NCBI RefSeq assembly: GCF_004323735.1
Contig: NZ_CP036455.1
Span: forward strand, 3,033,101-3,097,100
Length of the DNA stretch: 64,000 nucleotides
Direction: 5' to 3'
Source of the DNA: Streptomonospora litoralis
GTDB lineage: Bacteria > Actinomycetota > Actinomycetes > Streptosporangiales > Streptosporangiaceae
Positions 41,609 through 51,483 of the stretch are shown here, in pieces. The notes under the pieces were generated by a model. It ran no database searches. It was not told the DNA's origin and saw nothing but the letters and a program-made list of their open reading frames with translations. Numbering within the stretch: position 1 is the first letter of the stretch; every line of letters starts with the position of its first letter. The translations under genes and the position numbers were made by a program.

Positions 41609-42709
41609 TCACACCTCCACCGCGCGGACGCACAGCACGTCGGGCAGGTGGGCGGCCACCTGCGACCACTCGCCGCTGGAATCGGTAGTGGCGTAGACGT
41701 CGCCGGAGCGGGTACCGAAGTAGAAGCCCGGGTCGGCGGCGCCGTCGGTGCACGCGCCGTCGCGCAGCACGATCCCGTAGTAGGGGTCCTGCGGGAGTCC
41801 CTTGACGGCCGGCTGCCAGCTGCGGCCGGCGTCGTCGGTGCGGTGCACGGACAGGCGGTCGCCGGGCGGCAGGTGGACCTCCTGGCTGACCACGGGGAAC
41901 ACGTAGCCCGAGCCCGGCGTGTGCGGATGGGTGACGAAGGAGAACCCGAAGTCGGTGGGCAGGCCCTCGGCGATGGAGGTCCACCCTGTGGCGGGGTCGG
42001 TGCTGCGGAAGACGCCGTGGTGGTTCTGCGCGTAGAACGCGCCGTCGCTGCCGATGGCGACCTTGTGCACGCACTGGCCGTACTCGGGCGCCTCCTCGGG
42101 CAGGAAGACGGCGCTGATGCCGCGGTTGGCCGGTGCCCAGCTGGCGCCGCCGTCGCGCGTCTGGTAAACGCCGCCGGTGGACATGGCCACCGTCATGGCG
42201 TCGGGGTCGGTGCCCTGGGCGCTCACCCGGCCCGGGAGCACGGTGTGGATGGCGGCGCCGCCGGCGCCGGGCCACCAGTCGGCGCGGTGGGGGTGGTCCC
42301 ACAGCGGGCGCACCAGCTCGAAGCTCTCGCCGCCGTCGGTGGAGCGGAAGAGGGCGCTGGGCTCCACACCGGCGTAGACGGTGCCGGGCTCGTCGCCGAA
42401 GGCGAACTGCCACACCCGGGTGAAGGAGTCGTCGACGTCGCCGGGGAAGGCGATCGGCGCCCGCGGCGGTTCGTGCCAGGTCCCGCCGAGGTCGTCGCTG
42501 TACCAGACGCTGGGCCCGAAGTGGGAGCTCTCGGCTCCGACCAGGATCCGCCGCGTGTGCGGGTCGACGCCCACCGCGTAGATGCCGGCCATGTTCGCGT
42601 AGTCCTCGGTGTCGAGGCGGTGCGGCCCGCGCAGCTCCCAACGGCGGCGGTCGTCGCCGGTGGCGGTAAACAGGCCCTTGCGTGTTCCGATAACCAGGAG
42701 ATACGTCAT
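41609..42709 (-). CDS. BNR/WD40-like beta-propeller protein (sialidase-fold)
   Basis: This 366-residue protein without a signal peptide has repeated BNR/Asp-box motifs (SDDLGGTWHEP, STDGGESFELV, TRDGGASWAPA, TDDAGRSWQPA), giving a beta-propeller. The catalytic residues of true sialidases are not evident, so it is probably a scaffold or binding propeller. The ATG at 42709 begins MTYLLVIGTRKGLF, a conserved family start. It is directly followed by the MoaD-like gene, a pairing I believe recurs in actinobacteria, suggesting joint function. Confidence 0.83.
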   Translation of the reverse strand: MTYLLVIGTRKGLFTATGDDRRRWELRGPHRLDTEDYANMAGIYAVGVDPHTRRILVGAESSHFGPSVWYSDDLGGTWHEPPRAPIAFPGDVDDSFTRVWQFAFGDEPGTVYAGVEPSALFRSTDGGESFELVRPLWDHPHRADWWPGAGGAAIHTVLPGRVSAQGTDPDAMTVAMSTGGVYQTRDGGASWAPANRGISAVFLPEEAPEYGQCVHKVAIGSDGAFYAQNHHGVFRSTDPATGWTSIAEGLPTDFGFSFVTHPHTPGSGYVFPVVSQEVHLPPGDRLSVHRTDDAGRSWQPAVKGLPQDPYYGIVLRDGACTDGAADPGFYFGTRSGDVYATTDSSGEWSQVAAHLPDVLCVRAVEV

Positions 42710-43196
42710 GATCGCCCCAGGAGTGAGTGCTCGCACCGACCGCTGTGGACTTAAGGTTCGCACAGCGGGTGCGGTGTGGCTGGAAAAGTCCTCGCAAAGC
42801 CGTGCCCGGGCTGCCCGCGCCGAGGTCGGCGATGTGACTCAGCATACAGCAGAACTGCTAGAATTCGTACAGGTGTTCGCCACTTGTCTCCGGTCGGCGG
42901 CATGTGGGGGAGCGAGCACCGGCCGCCTCGCCGGACCGCTCCGCCGGCGAGGCGGTCCGCGTACTGCGCGCACGGCTTTTTCGAACGCTCACCGGCGCCC
43001 CCCGACCGCCGCCGGCGGATGCAGGCGCCGACGCCGGTCCCGGCGGTCGTGCCCGAATGCATCCGCCGCTCGCCTGTCCGGAACGCGGCCCCGCTGCCAG
43101 GGGCGCGGCGCCCACCACCCGCCGGGGGATCCGTGAAATCACCAGTCTGGCTCTGCCGACCTGTCGGGCGGATCGACGCCTGTGTAATTTGAGGGC
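42710..43196. other. 487-bp divergent intergenic region
   Basis: It lies between the BNR gene and the LAL regulator. It has a perfect 12-bp hairpin (42923-42934 with 42944-42955), an A/T-richer patch with CTGCTAGAATTCGTAC near 42860 that may hold a promoter, and the regulator's -10 at its right end. No gene was found. Confidence 0.4.
43185..43190 (+). promoter_or_regulatory. -10 TAATTT, leaderless start of the LAL regulator
   Basis: TAATTT-N6-GTG (43197), the same spacing as at five other genes in the window. Confidence 0.5.
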
Positions 43197-46019
43197 GTGC
43201 CCAGTCGAACCCCCCCGACGGGCCCCGGTGTCAGCCTCCGGGGCCGGGCGTCGGAGCAGCGGATGCTCACCGACGTCCTGGACGGTGCGCGCTCCGGCCA
43301 GGGCTCGGCGGTGCTGTTCAGCGGCGGACCCGGCATGGGCAAGACCGCCCTGCTCGACCACGCCTGCGAAGCCGCGCGCACCCCGCAGGTCGGCCACTTC
43401 CGGCCGCCGCAGAAGGCCATGGTGGTCAAGGGCGCCATGGTGCTCGGCTCCTCCGGCACCGAGACCGAGTCGGCGATGGCTTTCGCCGGCCTGCAGCGGC
43501 TGCTTCGGCCGGTGCTGGACCGCGTCGCCGAACTGCCCGACCAGCAGGCGGCGGCTCTCGATCTGGCCCTGGAGAGCGGCCGCGTCGCCGAAAGCGACCG
43601 CTTCCCCCTCTCCATCGGCGTGCTGCGGCTGCTGTGCCTACTCGGCCACTCCGCTCCCCTGCTGGTCTGCGTCGACGACGCGCACCTGATGGACGCCGCC
43701 TCGCTGGACGCGCTGGCCTTCGCCGCGCGCCGGCTGGGCACCGACCCGGTGGCGATGGTCTTCGCCGCCCGCGACGACTCACCCAAACCCGTCGTCCCCG
43801 GCATCCCCGCCGTGGCGCTGGAGCCGCTGGGCGACCCGGCGCTCAGCGAGGTGCTCGGCGACGCCGCGCCGGGCGGGATCGCCGCAGGCGTGCGCGCCGA
43901 ACTGGTGCGCTGCGCCCACGGCAACCCCGCGGCCGCACGCGGTTTCGCCGCGGCGCTGTCCCGCGACCAGCTGTCGGGGGCGCGCCCCCTGCCGCGCGCC
44001 CTGCCCCTGCCGGCGCACCTGCTGCGCGCCTACACACCGCGGCTGGAGGCGCTGCCCGAGCCCGCGCGCCACCTGCTGCTGCTGGCCGCCACCGACCCCG
44101 AGTGCGGACTGGACCTGCTGGTGCGGGCCGCGGACCGGCCGGAGATGACCGTGGGGGACCTGGAACCCGCGGAGAACGCGGGGCTGGTGCGCGTGGACGG
44201 CGCCCAGGCGGTCTTCACCGATCCGGTGCTTTGCACCGCGGTCTACCAGGCCGCGCCCGTGGTGGCCCGGCGCGCGGCCCACGCCCGGCTGGCCCGCGTC
44301 CTCGATCCCGAGCGCGACCCCTCCCGTTACGCCCGCCACCGCGCCGCGGCGGCCGAGGGGCCCGACTCCGAACTGGCGGCCGAGCTGGCCGCGGCCGCCG
44401 ACACCGCCAAGGAGCTCAACGGCCACGCGGTGGCCTCGGCCGCACTCGAACAGGCCGCCGAGCTCACCCCCATCCCCCGGCTGCGCGCCTGCCGGCTGTC
44501 CACTGCCGCCCAGGACGCCTGGCTCTCCGGGATGCCCGAGCGTGCCGCGGGACTGCTCGACCGGGCCGGCCCCGATGCCGTGTCACCGCGCCAAGCCGGT
44601 GTGCTGGAACTGATCCGCGGCCAGATCCGGCTGCGCGAGGGCAACGCGATCGACACCGCCGACGCGCTGCTGGACACCGCCGAGCGCCTGCTGCCCCACG
44701 ACCGGGAGCTGGCCGTGCGCTCGCTGATGCGCGCCGCCGACGCGGCCTCCTTCGCCGGCGACCCGGTCCGCCACGCCGCGGCCGCCCGGCGGCTGGCGCC
44801 GCTGGCCCGCGACAACGACCCGCCCGCCATGCGGCTGGCCTTCGCCTTCATGGAGGGCTGCGCGCTCTCCTTCGCCGGCGAATACGCGGGCGCGGTCGGT
44901 CCACTGCGCCGCGCCACCGACCTGGCCGAGGAGGTCGACACCCCGGCCGAGCTGATCTGGGCCGGTATCGCGGGCCTCCGCCTGGGTGACGCCCCGCTGG
45001 TGCACGCGCTGTCGACTCGGGCGGTGGCCGTGGCCCGGCGCCGCGGGGCGCTGGCGGTGGTGCCCCAGGCGCTGGAGTTCCTGGTCTACTCGGAGTTCTG
45101 GAGCGGCCGCTTCCCCTCGGGCATCGGCAACTGCATGACCGGACTGCGGCTGGCCCGCGAGACCAGCCAGCCCAACTGCGCCACCCACCACCTGGCCGCG
45201 CTGAGCCTGCTGGCCGCCATCCAGGGCGATTCCGAGACCTGCCACGAGCGGGCGCGCGCGGTGGCCGAGCGCTCCTGTGAGAACAGCCTGGGCCTGCCGA
45301 TCGCGCTCAGCTCCTGGGCGCTGGCACTGCTTGACCTGGCCCAGGGCGACGCGCACGGCGCGTTCTCGCGGCTGCGGGTGCTCAACCACGCCGGCCCCGG
45401 CTACGGCCATCCCACGATGCGCCTGCTGACCGCACCGGTCTTCGTCGAGGCGTGCGTGCGCACCGGGGAGTACGAGCGCGCCGAGGTCGCGCTGGCGCCC
45501 TACGAAGCCTGGTCCGAGGCCACCGGCAGCCTGAGCAGTCTGGCCGTCGCCGCACGCTGCCGCGGCCTGCTGGCCGGCGCCGAGGACGCCGCCGAGCACT
45601 TCGAGGAGGCACTGCGGCTGCACCGGGCCTGCGGCGACGACGACGTGGAGCGCGCCCGGACCGCGCTGCTCTACGGCACGACGCTGCGCCGCAACCGGTT
45701 CCCCGGCCGCGCGCGCGAGCACCTGCGCGAGGCGCTGGAGACCTTCGAGTGGATCGGGGCGCGGCTGTGGGTCGAGCAGGCCCGCGGCGAACTGCGGGCG
45801 ATCGGCGATCCCGAACCCGCCGCCACCGCCGAGAGGGGCGACCACGGGCTGACCACCCAGCAGCACCAGATCGCCCTGCTGGTGGCCGAAGGGGCCACCA
45901 ACCGCGAAGTGGCCGCGCACATGTTCATCAGCCCCCGCACGGTCGAGCACCACCTGCGGGGCATATTCCGCAAGCTCAACATCCGGTCCCGCGTGGACCT
46001 GGCCCGCATGTTCCGCTGA
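43197..46019 (+). CDS. Large ATP-binding LuxR-family (LAL) regulator
   Basis: This 940-residue regulator has an N-terminal AAA/NACHT-like ATPase with Walker A GGPGMGKTALL (near residue 44) and Walker B LLVCVDDAHL (near 155). A long helical TPR-like middle follows, then a C-terminal LuxR helix-turn-helix (GATNREVAAHMFISPRTVEH). LAL proteins are pathway activators triggered by ATP and a ligand. It lies upstream of, and in line with, the Liv-type importer genes (149 bp gap) and is their best candidate regulator. There is no ribosome site; the -10 TAATTT is six bases before the GTG. Confidence 0.9.
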   Translation: MPSRTPPTGPGVSLRGRASEQRMLTDVLDGARSGQGSAVLFSGGPGMGKTALLDHACEAARTPQVGHFRPPQKAMVVKGAMVLGSSGTETESAMAFAGLQRLLRPVLDRVAELPDQQAAALDLALESGRVAESDRFPLSIGVLRLLCLLGHSAPLLVCVDDAHLMDAASLDALAFAARRLGTDPVAMVFAARDDSPKPVVPGIPAVALEPLGDPALSEVLGDAAPGGIAAGVRAELVRCAHGNPAAARGFAAALSRDQLSGARPLPRALPLPAHLLRAYTPRLEALPEPARHLLLLAATDPECGLDLLVRAADRPEMTVGDLEPAENAGLVRVDGAQAVFTDPVLCTAVYQAAPVVARRAAHARLARVLDPERDPSRYARHRAAAAEGPDSELAAELAAAADTAKELNGHAVASAALEQAAELTPIPRLRACRLSTAAQDAWLSGMPERAAGLLDRAGPDAVSPRQAGVLELIRGQIRLREGNAIDTADALLDTAERLLPHDRELAVRSLMRAADAASFAGDPVRHAAAARRLAPLARDNDPPAMRLAFAFMEGCALSFAGEYAGAVGPLRRATDLAEEVDTPAELIWAGIAGLRLGDAPLVHALSTRAVAVARRRGALAVVPQALEFLVYSEFWSGRFPSGIGNCMTGLRLARETSQPNCATHHLAALSLLAAIQGDSETCHERARAVAERSCENSLGLPIALSSWALALLDLAQGDAHGAFSRLRVLNHAGPGYGHPTMRLLTAPVFVEACVRTGEYERAEVALAPYEAWSEATGSLSSLAVAARCRGLLAGAEDAAEHFEEALRLHRACGDDDVERARTALLYGTTLRRNRFPGRAREHLREALETFEWIGARLWVEQARGELRAIGDPEPAATAERGDHGLTTQQHQIALLVAEGATNREVAAHMFISPRTVEHHLRGIFRKLNIRSRVDLARMFR

Positions 46020-46167
46020 CGAGTGCGGAATACCGCCGCCGCACCCGCCCCCCGTCCCCGACTTCCGTTCCGTTCCCGGCCCCGGCCACCGCCGACGACT
46101 GCCCCCTACATGCCAACTGGTCGGTATCACCGCAGCAGGCGCCGACCCGGCACAGAAAGCAGTGCAG

Positions 46168-46962
46168 ATGACCACCACAACGACGGCCCCATTACTCTCC
46201 GCCGAGCAGATCACCGTGCGCTTCGGCGGCCTGACGGCGCTCAGCGACGTGGGGCTCGCGGTGGCGCCGGGCTCCGTCGTGGGGCTGATCGGGCCCAACG
46301 GCGCCGGCAAGACGACGCTGTTCAACGTCGTCTCCGGCGTGATCCGCCCGCAGACCGGCACCGTCGCCTGGAAGGGCCGCGCCCTGCGCAACCACCGCCC
46401 CCACCACCTCGCCGGCCTGGGCGTCGCACGCACGCTGCAGGGGCTCAACCTCTTCCCCGGGCTCTCGGCACTGGACAACGTCATGGTCGGAGCGGACCAC
46501 CTGGCGCGCGGCGGGAGCCTGGCCATGCTCACCGGGCTGGGCCGCTACCACCGCGACGAGCGGCGGCTGCGCGAACGCGCGATGGCGGCCCTGGAGGAGT
46601 TCGACGTCGCCTACGCCGCCCGCGCGATGCCGGGCACCCTGCCCTTCGGCGTGCAGAAGCGCGTCGCCATGGCCCGGGCGGTGGTCGCCGAGCCGGAACT
46701 GCTGCTGCTGGACGAGCCCGCCAGCGGCCTCTCCGGCGACGACATCGCCTCGCTGGGCGCCGCCATCCGGGCCTTCAGCGCCCGCATGGGCGTGCTGCTG
46801 GTCGAACACCACATGGACCTGGTGATGGACGTCTGCGACCACATCGTGGTGCTGGACTTCGGCGAGGTCATCGCCGAGGGCGCCCCCGCCCGGATCCAGG
46901 CCGACCCCGCCGTGGCGCGGGCCTACCTGGGCGCGGACGAGGAGGGGGGCACCGATGGCTGA
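46168..46962 (+). CDS. livG: Branched-chain amino acid/amide-type ABC ATPase, LivG-like
   Basis: This 264-residue ATPase has Walker A GPNGAGKTTLFN, Walker B LLLLDEPASGLS and H-loop LVEHHMDLVMDVC. The LivG signature motif region reads LPFGVQKRVAMARA, so the usual LSxGxQ is replaced by LPFGVQ, as in many HAAT systems. The ATG at 46168 is chosen over GTG 46162. It overlaps livF by eight bases. The substrate class (branched-chain amino acid, urea, short amide) cannot be determined here. Confidence 0.88.
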   Translation: MTTTTTAPLLSAEQITVRFGGLTALSDVGLAVAPGSVVGLIGPNGAGKTTLFNVVSGVIRPQTGTVAWKGRALRNHRPHHLAGLGVARTLQGLNLFPGLSALDNVMVGADHLARGGSLAMLTGLGRYHRDERRLRERAMAALEEFDVAYAARAMPGTLPFGVQKRVAMARAVVAEPELLLLDEPASGLSGDDIASLGAAIRAFSARMGVLLVEHHMDLVMDVCDHIVVLDFGEVIAEGAPARIQADPAVARAYLGADEEGGTDG

Positions 46963-47677
46963 GCGGCCGATCCTCAGCGTCGAGGGCCTGAGCACCGGCT
47001 ACGGCGCCGTCACCGCGCTGAACGGGGTGAGCATGAGCGTCTCCCGCGGCGGCATCTGCGCGGTGCTGGGCGCCAACGGCGCCGGCAAGACGACCCTGCT
47101 GCGCACCCTGAGCGGCCTCAAGCGCGCCGACTCCGGCCGGGTCCTGCTGGACGGCACGGACATCACCCGCCTTCCGGCCGAGCGGCACGTCCGCCACGGC
47201 CTGGTGCACGTGCCCGAGGGCGGCGGCGTGATCGTCGAGTTGAGCGTGGTGGAGAACCTGCGCCTGGGCGGGCTCTGGCGCTCGGGGCGGCGCGCGCGCC
47301 TGCAGCGCACGGACGAGGTGCTGGAGCTGTTCCCGCCGCTGCGGGAGCGGGCGGACCGCCCGGCGGCGACACTTTCCGGGGGCGAGCGCCAGATGCTCGC
47401 GCTGGGCCGGGCGCTGATGGCGCGGCCGCGGGTGCTGCTACTGGACGAGCCGTCGCTGGGCCTGGCCCCGCTCGTCACCCGGCAGATCATGCAGATGCTG
47501 CTGAAGCTGCGCGCCGAGCAGGAGCTGACCGTGGTGCTGGTGGAGCAGAACGCGCGCAGCGCGCTGTCGATCACCGACCACGGCTTCGTACTCAACCAGG
47601 GCGAGGTCGTCATGGCGGACTCCTCGTCCCGCCTGCTCGCCGACGACCGCATGCGCCACGCCTACCTGGGGTTCTGA
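46955..47677 (+). CDS. livF: Branched-chain amino acid/amide-type ABC ATPase, LivF-like
   Basis: This 240-residue partner ATPase has Walker A GANGAGKTTLLR, signature LSGGERQMLALGRAL, Walker B VLLLDEPSLGLAP and ending RMRHAYLGF, a hallmark of LivF. Its ATG lies inside the end of livG, indicating coupled translation. It forms the ATPase heterodimer with LivG. Confidence 0.9.
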   Translation: MAERPILSVEGLSTGYGAVTALNGVSMSVSRGGICAVLGANGAGKTTLLRTLSGLKRADSGRVLLDGTDITRLPAERHVRHGLVHVPEGGGVIVELSVVENLRLGGLWRSGRRARLQRTDEVLELFPPLRERADRPAATLSGGERQMLALGRALMARPRVLLLDEPSLGLAPLVTRQIMQMLLKLRAEQELTVVLVEQNARSALSITDHGFVLNQGEVVMADSSSRLLADDRMRHAYLGF

Positions 47678-47688
47678 GAGGGACGACC

Positions 47689-48540
47689 GTGGACCACTTC
47701 ATCGACCTGACGCTGAGCGGCCTGTCCTCGGGCGCGGTCTACGCCGCCCTGGCGCTGTCGCTGGTCATCATCTACCAGGCCACCCGCGTAGTGAACTTCG
47801 CCCAACCCGCGCTGGCCCTGATCTCGGTCTACATCGCCTACGCGGTGTCGCAGGCCACCGGAAGCTACTGGCTGGGCTTCGGCGCCGCGCTGGCGAGCGG
47901 GCTGGTGCTGGGCGCGGCCACCGAGCGGCTGCTGATCCGGCCGGTGCACGGGCGCTCCCCGCTCAGCGCCATCATCGTCACCCTGGGCCTGCTGCTGGTA
48001 CTGCAGGGCCTGGCGGGCATGATCTGGAGCAACGAGCCGCACTCGTTCGCCTATCCGCTGGGCTTCCGCGGCCGGTTCTCGGCCTCCGACTGGTTCGCCC
48101 TGGGCTCGGTGGGCGCCGCGGCGCTGCTGCTGTTCGCGCTCTACCGCTTCACCCCGCTGGGGTTGCGGATGCGCGCCGCGGCCTTCCACCCCGAGGCGGC
48201 GCGGCTGAGCGGTGTGCGGGTGGGGCTGATGCTGACCACCGGCTGGGCCATCGCCTCGGTGATCGGGGCGCTGGCCGGGATGCTGGCGGCGCCGCCGTTC
48301 ATCTTCCCCAACGTGATGGACGCGGTGTTCATCTACGCGATCGCGGCGGCGGTCGTGGGGGGCCTGGAGAACCCCTTCGGCGCGCTGGCGGGCGGCATGC
48401 TCCTCGGCCTGTGCCTGTCCTACGTCTCCGGTTACGCAGGTCCGGAGCTGACCACGCTGGCGGCGCTGGCCATCCTCGTGCTGGTGCTGAGCATCCGCCC
48501 CGACGGCCTGTTCTCCCGCCCGACCGCGCGAAAGGTGTAG
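47689..48540 (+). CDS. livH: Branched-chain amino acid/amide-type ABC permease, LivH-like
   Basis: This 283-residue permease has about eight predicted helices and the LivH landmarks GLSSGAVYAALALSLVIIYQ near the start, VNFAQPALALISVY and TPLGLRMRAAAFHPEAARLS. The GTG at 47689 lies 11 bases after the livF stop. It pairs with LivM to form the channel. Confidence 0.9.
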   Translation: MDHFIDLTLSGLSSGAVYAALALSLVIIYQATRVVNFAQPALALISVYIAYAVSQATGSYWLGFGAALASGLVLGAATERLLIRPVHGRSPLSAIIVTLGLLLVLQGLAGMIWSNEPHSFAYPLGFRGRFSASDWFALGSVGAAALLLFALYRFTPLGLRMRAAAFHPEAARLSGVRVGLMLTTGWAIASVIGALAGMLAAPPFIFPNVMDAVFIYAIAAAVVGGLENPFGALAGGMLLGLCLSYVSGYAGPELTTLAALAILVLVLSIRPDGLFSRPTARKV

Positions 48541-48542
48541 TG

Positions 48543-49676
48543 ATGGTCTCGCTGCGCAACCACGAGTCCACCGGCCGCGGGGAGGACGCGCCGCGCACTC
48601 CGGCGCCCTCGGCGGCCGACCGCTGGCGGGCGCTGCCGGCACTGGTGCGGTTCCCGCTGGCCGCGGCCGCCGCCTTCGTCGCCGTCGTCGCGCTGACGTT
48701 CGTCACCGGGCCCACCGCAGACCTGCGCCTGGGCAGTGTGGGCTACTACATGCTGGCCATCGCGGGCCTGCAGCTGCTGATCGGCTACAGCGGGCAGGTC
48801 TCGCTGGGCCACGGCGCGTTCATGTTCATCGGCGCCTACACCATGGCGCTGCTCGTGCTGAACGTGCCGGCCCTGCCGCTGTGGGCGAACATGCTGGTCA
48901 CGGTCGCCGTCGCCTGCGTGGCGGGCGTCCTGGTGGGCGCCGCCACCGCGCGGCTGCACGGCCCCTACCTGGCCGGTGCGACGCTGGCGCTGGCCGTGGG
49001 ACTGCCGTCGCTCACGGTGCGCTTCCCCGAACTCCTCGGCGGCAGCAACGGGCTGGCGTTCTCCACCCGCGGGGCGCCGGCGGCGCTGGCGGGCGTCGTG
49101 ACCACCAGCCAGTGGCAGGCCGCCGCGGTGTGGCTGACGACGCTGGTCGGCCTGGTGCTGCTCGCCACCATCAGCGCGGGGCGCCTGGGCCGCCGCATGC
49201 GCGCTCTGCGCGACGACGAGTCGGCGGCGGCCCTGGCCGGTATCCCGGTGGGCCGCACCAAGGTGGCCGCGTTCGTCATCAGCGCGGCCTGCGGCGGCCT
49301 GGCCGGGGCGGGCCAGGCCTACCTGCTGGGCACCGCCACCCCCAGCTCCTTCACGGTGACGCTGTCGCTGAGCCTGCTGGCGGCCCTGGTGCTGGGCGGG
49401 CTGGGCAGCATGTGGGGCGCGTTCCTCGGCGCCGTGGCCCTGGTCTACGTGGAGGTCTGGGTCGAGGACCTGGCGCACGTCCTGACTCTCGGCACGAACG
49501 TCTCCAACAACCTGCCGATCGTGTTCTTCGGCGTGCTGCTGATCCTGGTCATCCTCATCCGGCCGGACGGCCTGCACGGGATGTTCCGCAGTCTCGCCGA
49601 CCTGGTCCGCCGCGGGCGCCGACCAGCAGAGCCCGCACCCGCCCGCAGCCGTACCCCATCCACCGCACGGGAGTAG
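48543..49676 (+). CDS. livM: Branched-chain amino acid/amide-type ABC permease, LivM-like
   Basis: This 377-residue permease has a 35-residue hydrophilic N-terminus followed by eight or more helices. Typical motifs are IGYSGQVSLGHGAFMFIGAY, RLHGPYLAGATLALAVGLP and GRRMRALRDDESAAALAGIP. The ATG lies two bases after the livH stop (TAGTGATG). The Pro/Ala/Arg-rich tail is of no known function. Confidence 0.9.
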   Translation: MVSLRNHESTGRGEDAPRTPAPSAADRWRALPALVRFPLAAAAAFVAVVALTFVTGPTADLRLGSVGYYMLAIAGLQLLIGYSGQVSLGHGAFMFIGAYTMALLVLNVPALPLWANMLVTVAVACVAGVLVGAATARLHGPYLAGATLALAVGLPSLTVRFPELLGGSNGLAFSTRGAPAALAGVVTTSQWQAAAVWLTTLVGLVLLATISAGRLGRRMRALRDDESAAALAGIPVGRTKVAAFVISAACGGLAGAGQAYLLGTATPSSFTVTLSLSLLAALVLGGLGSMWGAFLGAVALVYVEVWVEDLAHVLTLGTNVSNNLPIVFFGVLLILVILIRPDGLHGMFRSLADLVRRGRRPAEPAPARSRTPSTARE

Positions 49677-49679
49677 CAC

Positions 49680-51002
49680 ATGAGATCACGCATCGCCCCC
49701 GCCGCCGGCCTGATGGCCGCGGTCCTTTTGGCCACCTCCTGCGGAGGCGCCGGCGAGGTCCGAGACGACGCGGCCGCGGACCTGGACGTGTCCACCGGCG
49801 TAACCGAGGACAGCATCAAAATCGGCTCTCACCAGCCGCTGACCGGTCCGGCCGCCCCCGGCTACAGCCAGATCTCGATCGGCGCCGGGGCCGTCTTCGA
49901 CTACGTCAACGAGAACGGCGGCGTCCACGGCCGCGAGATCGACTACGTGGTCAAGGACGACGCCTACGACCCGGCGCGCACCATCGAGGTCACCCGCGAC
50001 CTGGTGCACAACGAGGAGATCTTCGCGATGCTGGGCGGCCTGGGCACGCCCACCCACTCCAAGGTGGTCGACTTCCTCGACGAGGAGGGCGTGCCCGACC
50101 TGTTCGTCTCCTCGGGCGCGCTGATGTGGAACCAGCCCGACAAGTACCCCCTGACCTTCGGCTACCAGGTGGACTACACCAAGGAGGCCAAGATCCAGGG
50201 CAAGTACATCGCCGAGAACATGCCCGACGCCAAGGTCGGCTACCTGCACCAGAACGACGACGTGGGCACCGACTCCGAGGCCGGCCTGGAGCAGTACGTG
50301 GCCGAGCAGCGCGTGGCGGTGGAGTCCTACGACCCCGGCAACACCGACATCAGTCCGCAGATCGCGTCGCTGGAGGAGGCCGGCGCCGACGTCGTGGTGT
50401 GCTCGTGCATCCCCGCCTTCACCGCGCTGTCCATCCTGGAGTCGCAGCGCATCGGCTACGAACCGCAGTTCGTGGTGAGCACCATCGGCGCCGACACCGC
50501 GACGCTGACGGGGCTGCTGTCGGAGTTCGCCGCCCAGGCCGGCAACGAGGACGTGCCCGTCGAGCAGCTGCTGGACGGGATGATCTACACCGGCTACCTG
50601 CCCGCGATCACGCGGCAGGACGACCCCTGGATCCAGCTGTACTCCCGGATCTACGAGGAGTACGCCGACAGCGACCGGCCGATGACCAACACCACGGTCT
50701 ACGGCATGGTGCAGGCCACCCAGATGGCCCGGGCGCTGATGTCGGCCGGCGAGGACCTCACCCGGCAGAGCCTGCTGGATGCCGTGCACACCCAGGACTG
50801 GGCGGGGCCGGGGTACGTGCCCTTCGCCTCGACCGAGGACGACCACGGCGGCTACGCCGGTGCGCAGGTTCTGCGGTTCCGGGCGGGCGAGGCCCCCGAG
50901 ACGCTGCAGGAGGCCATGGTCACCGACAGCGCCGGCGGGGAGGTCACCGCGGCCGAGGTGGAGCGACCCGCCCCTGAGGACATCACCTTCTACGGCGAGT
51001 GA
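49680..51002 (+). CDS. livK: Branched-chain amino acid/amide-type substrate-binding lipoprotein
   Basis: This 440-residue periplasmic-type binding protein has lipobox LLATSC (Cys near residue 21). Features of the Liv/Amt class include IKIGSHQPLTGPAAPGYSQI, DYVVKDDAYDPARTIEVTRD and LHQNDDVGTDSEAGLEQY. Being last in the operon, three bases after livM, is unusual, since the binding protein commonly comes first. A strong palindromic terminator follows at 51025. Confidence 0.9.
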   Translation: MRSRIAPAAGLMAAVLLATSCGGAGEVRDDAAADLDVSTGVTEDSIKIGSHQPLTGPAAPGYSQISIGAGAVFDYVNENGGVHGREIDYVVKDDAYDPARTIEVTRDLVHNEEIFAMLGGLGTPTHSKVVDFLDEEGVPDLFVSSGALMWNQPDKYPLTFGYQVDYTKEAKIQGKYIAENMPDAKVGYLHQNDDVGTDSEAGLEQYVAEQRVAVESYDPGNTDISPQIASLEEAGADVVVCSCIPAFTALSILESQRIGYEPQFVVSTIGADTATLTGLLSEFAAQAGNEDVPVEQLLDGMIYTGYLPAITRQDDPWIQLYSRIYEEYADSDRPMTNTTVYGMVQATQMARALMSAGEDLTRQSLLDAVHTQDWAGPGYVPFASTEDDHGGYAGAQVLRFRAGEAPETLQEAMVTDSAGGEVTAAEVERPAPEDITFYGE

Positions 51003-51024
51003 TCGCGGCCTTTCGACCGCTCTC

Positions 51025-51060
51025 ACCGGCGCCCGGCCCGCGCGCGGGCCGGGCGCCGGT
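51025..51060 (+). terminator. Perfect palindromic terminator of the liv operon
   Basis: The 18-base arms are exact complements (centre CGCG), 23 bp after the stop. The next gene starts at 51673, and the interval shows only this terminator and the promoter at 51484-51513. Confidence 0.8.
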
Positions 51061-51483
51061 CGGTGTGTGCGGGCACCGGGAGGACGGCCGGTGCACACGG
51101 CTCGCGGCGCCGGTGATCCAACGGCGAGAAGAGTCGGCGGCCGAGCGCGGAAGCGGTTCCGTGGTGCCCCCAGCCGAACGGCATTCCCGCGCGCCTCTTT
51201 CCCTTGGCGAAAGATTCAACCGCGGCAGACGAATTCTTCACCGGGCGAATTCGAGTCGGTCCCGGACGCGTGCCTGAGATGCGGGCGCCGGGCGCCTGCC
51301 CGGCCGCGGACACCGCCGTATGGTCCGCCGCTGCCACGCGCCGCGGCAGCACCCTTTCGCGGCGAGTGGCACCTGCTCACCGGGGCTTTTGCGGGCTCGA
51401 CCGGGCGGCGCCGGCCCGGTGCGCGCACGGCCGTGACGCCCCCCGTGCACCCCGCGCCGCACCCCCGGTGTAGGGTACAGTCG

